Source: Pseudomonadota bacterium (GTDB taxonomy: Bacteria > Pseudomonadota > Alphaproteobacteria > Micropepsales > Micropepsaceae). From it: a stretch of DNA of 17,903 nucleotides. Within the stretch, counting starts at the first letter, position 1; each line of letters opens with the position of its first letter. The stretch is from the NCBI GenBank assembly GCA_025360685.1, contig JANYBR010000332.1:1-17903 (forward strand). Direction: 5' to 3'. Shown here piece by piece: positions 12,925-17,903 of the stretch. The notes beneath the pieces were generated by a model. It searched no databases, was not told the origin of the DNA, and was given only the letters and a program-made list of their open reading frames with translations. The position numbers and the translations under genes are program-made.

Positions 12925-13746
12925 TCAGCTTGGCGGTGGAGAGTGCAGATAGCTCTCGACGAGCGAACCGGCGACCATGCGCCAGCCGTCGACCAGCACG
13001 AAGAAGATCAGCTTGAACGGCAGAGAAATGATCACAGGCGGCAACATCATCATGCCCATCGACATCAGGATCGAGGCCACCGCCATGTCGATGATGAGGA
13101 ACGGCACGAAAATCAGAAACCCGATTTCGAAGGCGCGCTTGAGCTCGCTGAGCATGAAGGCAGGTGCAAGCGTGCTGAGCGCGACCTGCTCCGAGGTCTT
13201 GGGTGTCTTGGCGCCGGACATGTCCATGAACAGTTTCAGGTCCGCGTCGCGCACATGCGCCATCATGAACTTCTTCATCGGCGCCGCGGTGCGATCGAAC
13301 GCCTGCTCGGTGGTGATCTGGTTGTTGACCAGGGGAACGATGCCCTGGTTGTAGGCGTCCTTCAAAGTCGGCGTCATTACAAACAAGGTCAGAAACAGTG
13401 CCAGCGAAACGATCACGCTGTTGGGCGGGCTCTGCTGCAGGCCCATGGCGGTGCGCAACAGCGACAGCACCACGACCATGCGCACGAAGCTGGTCATCAT
13501 GATGAGGATCGATGGCGCAATGGACAAGATCGTGATCAGCGCCACGATCTGCATGATGCGGTCGGTGAACATTCCGCCGCCGGTGAGATCCACCGAAAGG
13601 CCGCTGGTCGCCGCGGTGGCCCCGGTCGTGGCCTGAACGATCGCATTGGCGGCCGGTGAAGCGGCGTTAGCCACATCGGGAATGAGCAACGCGAGCGCGA
13701 TGCCGAGACATAGCGGCCAGAGTACTTTCGCGGCGCGCCTATTCAC
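12925..13746 (-). CDS. fliP: Flagellar export gate protein FliP
   Basis: A 273-residue inner-membrane protein. Five FliP subunits with FliQ and FliR form the core gate of the flagellar type III secretion system. It has a cleavable signal peptide (to about VANA, residue 28), a first membrane pair (about residues 65-118, including SFVRMVVVLSLLRTAMGLQQ), the periplasmic loop, and the C-terminal pair with ELKRAFEIGFLIFVPFLIID and LPFKLIFFVLVDGW. All are standard FliP landmarks. It starts with GTG at 13746, overlapping the fliO stop by four bases (GTGA), so it is coupled to fliO. Its usual partners fliQ and fliR lie on the opposite strand in the divergent operon. Control is likely through the CtrA boxes upstream of fliO. 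Confidence 0.96.
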   Translation of the reverse strand: MNRRAAKVLWPLCLGIALALLIPDVANAASPAANAIVQATTGATAATSGLSVDLTGGGMFTDRIMQIVALITILSIAPSILIMMTSFVRMVVVLSLLRTAMGLQQSPPNSVIVSLALFLTLFVMTPTLKDAYNQGIVPLVNNQITTEQAFDRTAAPMKKFMMAHVRDADLKLFMDMSGAKTPKTSEQVALSTLAPAFMLSELKRAFEIGFLIFVPFLIIDMAVASILMSMGMMMLPPVIISLPFKLIFFVLVDGWRMVAGSLVESYLHSPPPS

Positions 13747-14051
13747 GAGGTCACCTCTGTCGACATAAGGGCGCGCGAGATGGGACTCGCAGCAGTCGGA
13801 ATTGCAGATTCTATAACGCTCGTTCCATCCGGGCCGCTCAACACCAGATGTTCAACGCCATCGCGGCGGATGATCAGAAGTCGCTGGCGCGGGCCGATCA
13901 TCAAAGTCTCGACGATCGCAAGCCGGCGCGACATGGCAGGCTTCACCAGGCTGCCAAGACCGAAACGGCGCGCCGCCAGTCCCGCCCCGCCGACTAGACC
14001 GAGCACGAGAAGCAGAGCGCCGATGTAGCGCGCAAAATCCATCAGATCCAT
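13743..14051 (-). CDS. fliO: Flagellar biosynthesis protein FliO
   Basis: A membrane protein of about 102 residues that helps assemble or stabilise the FliP ring. One membrane segment (about residues 8-28, IGALLLVLGLVGGAGLAARR) is followed by a small cytoplasmic domain with RRLAIVETLMIGPRQRLLIIRRDGVEHLVLSGP, the FliO signature region. The ATG at 14051 is chosen (14042 is equally possible). A start at 14123 would put a CtrA box inside the coding region and add residues that do not look like FliO. It is the first gene of a two-gene operon with fliP. The weak ribosome binding site leaves the exact start uncertain. Confidence 0.85.
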   Translation of the reverse strand: MDLMDFARYIGALLLVLGLVGGAGLAARRFGLGSLVKPAMSRRLAIVETLMIGPRQRLLIIRRDGVEHLVLSGPDGTSVIESAIPTAASPISRALMSTEVTS

Positions 14052-14074
14052 GCACGCATACAAACTCGTCAACC

Positions 14075-14089
14075 TTAATCGCGCGTTAA
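14075..14089. promoter_or_regulatory. CtrA box 1 (fliO side)
   Basis: TTAA-TCGCGCG-TTAA, an exact match to the CtrA consensus TTAA-N7-TTAA, 24 bp upstream of the fliO ATG. CtrA is the alphaproteobacterial cell-cycle regulator that activates early flagellar genes. Confidence 0.75.
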
Positions 14090-14128
14090 GCGATGGAAGA
14101 ATTTGCCCGGCAGCAATTTCCACTTGCG

Positions 14129-14143
14129 TTAAGCGCGGCTTAA
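14129..14143. promoter_or_regulatory. CtrA box 2 (flgB side)
   Basis: TTAA-GCGCGGC-TTAA, a second exact match, 59 bp upstream of the flgB ATG and 54 bp from box 1 centre to centre. The position fits a box overlapping the -35 of a rightward promoter; the -10 is not recognisable. Confidence 0.75.
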
Positions 14144-14202
14144 TCGTTCGCGCGCAATCTGGCGGTTCTCAAGGCTAATTTTCCGTATACGGAGAACAGT
14201 CC

Positions 14203-14619
14203 ATGGCGATGAACATCGACGACATGCCGTTGATGGCGATGATCAAGCAGCGCATGTCCTGGCTCAGCGCGCGGCAGAATGTGCTGGCGCAGAACGTGGC
14301 AAATGCCGACACGCCGGGCTTCACGGCACGCGATCTCAAGCCTGTCAATTTCGAGGACATCCTGAAGGGCGCCACTTCGCCTGGCGGAGCGCAGAGCGGC
14401 ATGACCAGCACAGATCCGCGACATATCACGTTGACGCAGTCAGGGTCCTCGTCGTTCACCGACTACAATTCGCCGGACGGCGAGTCCTCACCCAGCGGAA
14501 ATTCGGTTTCGCTCGAGCAGGAAATGATCAAGGTCGCCGACACGCAGGCCGAGTACCAGGCCGCCAGCAATCTCTACGCCAAGGCAATCGACATGATGAA
14601 GCTTGCCATCGGCCATTGA
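14203..14619 (+). CDS. flgB: Flagellar proximal rod protein FlgB
   Basis: A 138-residue rod protein exported through the flagellar type III system and assembled in the periplasm just above the MS ring. The N-terminal helix and the family motif QNVANADTPGFTARDL (about residues 28-43) are clear, and the C-terminal helix AEYQAASNLYAKAIDMMKLAIG closes the chain; the two pair in the D0 region. No cleavable signal is present, as expected. GGAG lies ten bases before the ATG. It is the first gene of a six-gene rightward operon (flgB, flgC, fliE, fliQ, fliR, flhB), probably driven from CtrA box 2. Confidence 0.95.
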   Translation: MAMNIDDMPLMAMIKQRMSWLSARQNVLAQNVANADTPGFTARDLKPVNFEDILKGATSPGGAQSGMTSTDPRHITLTQSGSSSFTDYNSPDGESSPSGNSVSLEQEMIKVADTQAEYQAASNLYAKAIDMMKLAIGH

Positions 14620-14630
14620 AGGAGACGCAT

Positions 14631-15041
14631 ATGGATTTCGGAACATCCCTGATCGTCGCCGCGTCCGGCATGCGCGCCCAATCGGACCGCATGCGCATCA
14701 TCGCGGAAAACATCGCCAACGCGAACTCAACATCGCCGGTCCCGGGCGGCGATCCCTACCGCCGCAAGATCGCGACCATGAAAAGCGACTTCGACCGCGA
14801 GCTGAACGCGACCCTGGTCACATCGCAAAAGCCGGTTGCCGACAACAGCGACTTCCGCCTGCAATACGATCCGGGCAATCCGAACGCTGACACAAAAGGC
14901 TATGTAAAGCTGCCCAACGTCAACGCACTCATCGAAATCATGGACATGCGCGAGGCGCAGCGGTCGTACGAAGCAGATCTGACTGTGATGGATGCAACCA
15001 AGACGATGCTCTCGCGCACCGTCGATCTGTTGAAGAAGTAA
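14631..15041 (+). CDS. flgC: Flagellar proximal rod protein FlgC
   Basis: A 136-residue rod protein that stacks with FlgB. It begins MDFGTSLIVAASGMRAQSDR and carries the rod signature RIIAENIANANST near residues 23-35. The C-terminal EAQRSYEADLTVMDATKTML helix is standard. The ATG at 14631 has AAGGAG at 14619-14624. A frame from a TTG at 14616 overlaps the flgB stop and is unneeded. It follows flgB by 11 bases, and fliE begins 29 bases after it. Confidence 0.95.
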   Translation: MDFGTSLIVAASGMRAQSDRMRIIAENIANANSTSPVPGGDPYRRKIATMKSDFDRELNATLVTSQKPVADNSDFRLQYDPGNPNADTKGYVKLPNVNALIEIMDMREAQRSYEADLTVMDATKTMLSRTVDLLKK

Positions 15042-15070
15042 CGCGCGCACGCGCAACGAAGGAGTGACGC

Positions 15071-15388
15071 ATGGCAGTTCTTCCAGCCGCAGCAGCCGCC
15101 GCCTATCAGGCAATCGCCAATATGGGCACAGCCGGTGCCACATCGAACGCGGCGGCCGGCGCCAACGCCGTTGGTGGTTTCGGGGACTTCCTGAGCAAAG
15201 CGATGCAGGACGGCATCGGCACCATGAAGCAGGGCGAGACCATGGCGGCGCGGCAGGTGGCCGGCCAGGCCAATATCGTCGACGTGGTCGGTGCGGTGAA
15301 CCAGGCCGAGATCACGTTGGATACGGTCGTGGCCGTCCGCGACAAGGTTGTGCAGGCGTATCAATCCATCATGAACATGCCGATCTAG
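15071..15388 (+). CDS. fliE: Flagellar hook-basal body protein FliE
   Basis: A 105-residue protein that joins the MS ring and export gate to the proximal rod and is the first substrate exported. The N-terminal half is Ala- and Gly-rich and low in complexity. The C-terminal half holds the conserved helix VVGAVNQAEITLDTVVAVRD and the ending VQAYQSIMNMPI. GAAGGAG lies six bases before the ATG. After it comes a 103-base gap holding a large palindrome, the only sizeable break within this operon. Confidence 0.92.
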   Translation: MAVLPAAAAAAYQAIANMGTAGATSNAAAGANAVGGFGDFLSKAMQDGIGTMKQGETMAARQVAGQANIVDVVGAVNQAEITLDTVVAVRDKVVQAYQSIMNMPI

Positions 15389-15405
15389 CGGTCACCATCC
15401 TTATG

Positions 15406-15462
15406 CTTCGACGAGCTCAGCATGAGGAAATTCATCAGGCCCTCATCCTGAACTCGTCGAAG
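15406..15462. repeat. Palindromic REP-like element between fliE and fliQ
   Basis: Two 22-base arms (15406-15427 and 15441-15462) match as inverted repeats at 20 of 22 positions around a 13-base loop. Each arm begins or ends with CTTCGACGAG or its complement. This CTTCGAC(a/g)AGCTCAG...ATGAGG pattern is one I recall from dispersed palindromes in alphaproteobacteria. In RNA it would form a strong hairpin inside the operon message. Confidence 0.8.
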
Positions 15463-15491
15463 GATGTGAGAAAACAAGCCCGGAACACACA

Positions 15492-15755
15492 ATGACACCC
15501 GCCGACTCAATCGACTTCGCGCGTTCCTCGATCCTGGTGCTTCTGGAAATCATCACGCCGGCGATGTTGACCGCACTTATCGTCGGCCTTGCCATCGGTC
15601 TGTTGCAGGCCCTCACCCAGATCCAGGAAATGACCCTGGTGTTCGTGCCCAAGATCGTCGCGATCTTCATCGTGCTGCTGATCTCGCTGCCGTTTGCGGG
15701 CGCGGCGATGAACGGCTTGATGGTCGATATCGCGCACAGAATTTCGGCGTACTAG
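15492..15755 (+). CDS. fliQ: Flagellar export gate protein FliQ
   Basis: An 87-residue inner-membrane protein with two membrane helices (about residues 15-40 and 52-74). Between them lies the conserved LLQALTQIQEMTLVFVPKI stretch. Four copies pack round the FliP-FliR core. The length is normal. The ATG at 15492 has no strong ribosome binding site and sits 29 bases after the REP-like hairpin, so translation may depend on how that structure folds. Confidence 0.95.
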   Translation: MTPADSIDFARSSILVLLEIITPAMLTALIVGLAIGLLQALTQIQEMTLVFVPKIVAIFIVLLISLPFAGAAMNGLMVDIAHRISAY

Positions 15756-15773
15756 CAAGGCGAGCGGCACGCC

Positions 15774-16538
15774 GTGCACATCCACCTTCCGGAACTTTCG
15801 GGAATCATCCTCACCTACCTGCTCGTGTTCTCACGGACAGGCTCGATGATGATGCTGTTGCCGGCACTCGGCGAAGGCGGCATTCCGGCACAAGTGCGCC
15901 TGGTTCTGGCACTTGCCGTTTCCGTCGCGCTGGCACCCACCGTGCAGAGCGCCTATCCCGCTCACGCTCCGGCTACCGCACTGCAGCTCGGCCTGCTCAT
16001 CGCGCAGGAAGTGACATGCGGCGTCCTCATCGGTTCAATGTCGCGCATCATCATGAGCGCGCTGCAGACCGCCGGTTACCTGATCGCGACCCAGACCGGC
16101 CTCGCCTACGCCCAGACCGTCGATCCGACGCAGCACGAACAGGGCGCGGTGATCGGCAATTTCTTCTCGCTGCTCGGAGCGGTGCTGATCTTCTCCACCG
16201 ATTTGCACCATGTCGCCATCGGCGCCATCGCGGGCAGCTATCACATGCTGCCGCCCGGTGCGGCACTGCCGACCGGCGACATGGCCGAGCTCACCGTGCG
16301 TCTGGTCAGCAGCGCCTTTGTGCTGGGCTTTCAGCTTGCCGCGCCGTTCATCGTGTTCGGCTTTGCCCTCTATGCCGCGCTCGGCATCCTCGCCCGGCTG
16401 ATGCCGCAGCTGCAGGTTTTCTTCGTTGCCCTGCCCATCAACATCCTGTTTGGCTTCGTGCTGATGGCGTTGCTGCTCGGGTCCATGATGACGCTGTTCC
16501 TGAATTTCTACGCAAGCGAGATGGCGAACTTTTTGTGA
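15774..16538 (+). CDS. fliR: Flagellar export gate protein FliR
   Basis: A 254-residue inner-membrane protein, one copy per gate, with about six membrane segments. Landmarks include FSRTGSMMMLLPALGEGGIP near the N-terminus, QEVTCGVLIGSMSRIIMSALQTAG in the middle and LMPQLQVFFVALPINILFGF near the C-terminus. It starts with GTG at 15774, 18 bases after the fliQ stop, with an AAGG upstream. flhB starts six bases after its stop, so the two are probably coupled. Confidence 0.95.
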   Translation: MHIHLPELSGIILTYLLVFSRTGSMMMLLPALGEGGIPAQVRLVLALAVSVALAPTVQSAYPAHAPATALQLGLLIAQEVTCGVLIGSMSRIIMSALQTAGYLIATQTGLAYAQTVDPTQHEQGAVIGNFFSLLGAVLIFSTDLHHVAIGAIAGSYHMLPPGAALPTGDMAELTVRLVSSAFVLGFQLAAPFIVFGFALYAALGILARLMPQLQVFFVALPINILFGFVLMALLLGSMMTLFLNFYASEMANFL

Positions 16539-16544
16539 TGCTCC

Positions 16545-17621
16545 ATGGCTGACGATCGCGATCCAGCGCAACAGACCGAAGAGCCGACACAGAAACGGCT
16601 CGAAGACGCGCGCGAACATGGCGACGTCATCAAGAGTCCGGAAGTGACGGCCTTCGTCCTGCTGCTCGGCGGCGCGATCGCCATCGCCATGTTCGGCGCC
16701 TCGACCGCCAAGGGCATGACGCAGGCATTGCGAATTTTCCTGGAACAACCCGACCAGATCAGTCTGGATCCGTCGGACATCATGGGCCTGGCACGGCACA
16801 CACTGACGATGCTCGCCGGCCTGCTCGCGCCAGTATTCGCGGTGATGATGGCCGCCGCGATCAGCGGCAATGTCATGCAGAGCCGCCCGAGCATTTCGTT
16901 CGACAAGATCAAGCCGGACTTCGGAAAGCTGTCTCTACTCTCTGGCCTCAAGAGAATGTTCGGCATCGACGGCCTGTCCAATCTCGTCAAGGGAATGAGC
17001 AAGATCCTGCTGGTTGGTTTTGCCGTTTGGACCCAGGTCTGGCCCGAGCGGACCATGCTGGAATCGGTGATGAGCCAGACGCCGCTTGGCGTCCTTGGCG
17101 ACATGAGCCACCTGCTGTTCAAGGTTCTGATCGCGGCGCTGGCTGCGCTCGCCGGCATCGCCGCCCTCGACTACTTCCTGCAGCGCCACCGCTTCCTGCA
17201 ACGCAACCGCATGTCCAAGCAGGAGATCAAGGAAGAGTACCGCCAGAGCGAGGGCGACCCGCAGATCAAGGCCAAGATCCGTCAGATCCGGCAAGAACGC
17301 GCCAAGAAGCGCATGATAGCCGCGGTGCCGGAGGCCACAGTGATCATCACCAACCCAACTCACTACGCCGTCGCGCTCAAATACGAATCAGGCAAGATGG
17401 CTGCGCCGGTTTGCGTGGCCAAAGGTGTCGACGCGCTGGCCCTCAAGATCCGCGAAGTGGCCAAGGAGCACGATGTTCCGATTGTCGAGAACCCGCCCCT
17501 GGCGCGAGCCCTGCACGCGACCGTCGAGGTCGACGAGGTCATCCCGCAGGAGCACTTCAAGGCCGTTGCGCAGGTGATCGGCTATGTCATGCGCCTCACG
17601 GGAAAGATGAAGACGAATTGA
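16545..17621 (+). CDS. flhB: Flagellar export switch protein FlhB
   Basis: A 358-residue protein with an N-terminal four-helix membrane domain (about residues 33-210) and a cytoplasmic autocleaving domain. The cleavage motif N270-P-T-H is intact (VIITNPTHYAVALKY). FlhB cuts itself between Asn and Pro, which lets the export apparatus switch from rod/hook to filament substrates. The acidic start EEPTQKRLEDAREHG and the linker SKQEIKEEYRQSEGDPQIK are typical. It is the last gene of the operon, followed by a GC-rich hairpin. Confidence 0.96.
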   Translation: MADDRDPAQQTEEPTQKRLEDAREHGDVIKSPEVTAFVLLLGGAIAIAMFGASTAKGMTQALRIFLEQPDQISLDPSDIMGLARHTLTMLAGLLAPVFAVMMAAAISGNVMQSRPSISFDKIKPDFGKLSLLSGLKRMFGIDGLSNLVKGMSKILLVGFAVWTQVWPERTMLESVMSQTPLGVLGDMSHLLFKVLIAALAALAGIAALDYFLQRHRFLQRNRMSKQEIKEEYRQSEGDPQIKAKIRQIRQERAKKRMIAAVPEATVIITNPTHYAVALKYESGKMAAPVCVAKGVDALALKIREVAKEHDVPIVENPPLARALHATVEVDEVIPQEHFKAVAQVIGYVMRLTGKMKTN

Positions 17622-17627
17622 GTCTGA

Positions 17628-17646
17628 CCCTCCCCTTGAGGGAGGG
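17628..17646 (+). terminator. GC-rich hairpin after flhB
   Basis: CCCTCCC-CTTGA-GGGAGGG, a perfect 7-bp stem seven bases after the flhB stop. No T-run follows, so it may act with Rho or protect the 3' end rather than end transcription by itself. Confidence 0.45.
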
Positions 17647-17743
17647 AGATAGTACCATCCGGAAAACTAACCACACTTTGGGCACCATCCCATTTTTTAC
17701 AAATTAAAATTTCGCATAAACCAGATCTGTCAGGCGAGAGTGT

Positions 17744-17771
17744 ATGTTCGCTTGGGGTGGAAAGCGGTCAT
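17744..17771. repeat. Palindromic element, probably dispersed
   Basis: ATGTTCGCTT and AAGCGGTCAT form an 8-of-10 inverted repeat around 8 bases. On the minus strand it reads ATGACCGCTT...AAGCGAACAT, translating to a MTAFHPKRT-like peptide. I recall similar peptides in many spurious short proteins of alphaproteobacteria, which suggests a dispersed repeat. Only one copy is visible here. Confidence 0.4.
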
Positions 17772-17903
17772 TCGCAGTCGACCCAAACACGACAGCCGAT
17801 CCTTGAACCACAAGCAAAGACCGCGGCACAATGGCCGCCATTTCCATGCTCCCCAGGAACCATATCGTCCCAGGTTATGTTCTTGCGGCGGCGCAGTGCA
17901 GCC

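Larger units (their letters stand above)
17622..17903. other. Intergenic region after flhB, no supportable gene
   Basis: It holds a 7-bp hairpin (17628-17646), an AT-rich stretch (about 17690-17720) and a palindromic element (17744-17771). Short open frames reach the right end on the minus strand, but none shows recognisable protein features. Confidence 0.5.

Noticed and set aside
12799..13659. 286-residue plus-strand frame
   Set aside because: It is antisense to fliP, and its composition (His, Arg, Glu, Gln) is typical of a reverse-complement membrane gene.
14052..14123. Longer N-terminus for fliO
   Set aside because: It would place CtrA box 1 inside the gene and add residues before the expected membrane segment.
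16035..16799. 254-residue minus-strand frame
   Set aside because: It is antisense to fliR and flhB, both of which are certain.

Overview
The window looks like part of a high-GC alphaproteobacterial chromosome. The evidence is two full CtrA-type boxes (TTAA-N7-TTAA) between divergent flagellar operons, an alphaproteobacterial-type bS21 gene close to what looks like a COQ9 start, and aquaporin-type arsenic genes. It also has a palindromic repeat of a kind I recall from alphaproteobacteria. I cannot place the genus; Caulobacterales, Micropepsales/Rhizomicrobium-like or Rhodospirillales-like hosts would all fit. No rRNA, tRNA, CRISPR array or insertion sequence was seen.

Layout. (1) 1-1893, housekeeping: the first 29 codons of a COQ9-like gene (minus), a small four-Cys secreted protein, peptide deformylase (minus), then rpsU (plus) with a TTG start, its own promoter and an intrinsic terminator. 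(2) 2106-4504: a two-gene ABC exporter of the NatA/NatB type (minus). (3) 4539-7338: a SufR-like winged-helix regulator with iron-sulfur-type cysteines, divergent from a 523-residue Rieske fusion protein and a small membrane protein. Two matching operators sit in the 82-bp divergent gap, one over each candidate promoter. This is the least familiar module of the window. (4) 7335-10935: a metal/metalloid block, all minus strand. It holds a dmeF-like Co/Ni exporter, a small secreted Inh-like barrel protein, and a tightly overlapping arsR-arsI-arsC-aquaporin operon. (5) 11110-12824: a TauD-like dioxygenase converging on a crotonase-family isomerase-like protein. (6) 12925-17621: flagellar export and rod genes, with fliO-fliP leftward and flgB-flgC-fliE-fliQ-fliR-flhB rightward from a shared CtrA-box region. 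The last 280 bases hold hairpins and a probable dispersed palindromic element, but no gene I can support.

How the genes work together. In the ars operon, ArsC would reduce arsenate to arsenite, ArsI would cleave methylarsenite to arsenite, and the aquaporin would let arsenite out down its gradient, all under ArsR control; no ArsB/Acr3 pump is visible. FliO, FliP, FliQ, FliR and FlhB build the flagellar export gate, while FlgB, FlgC and FliE build the adaptor and proximal rod, so both operons belong to the early, CtrA-type class of flagellar genes. The regulator/Rieske/membrane-protein module has the design of an autoregulated iron-sulfur or redox sensor controlling a metalloprotein of unknown chemistry.
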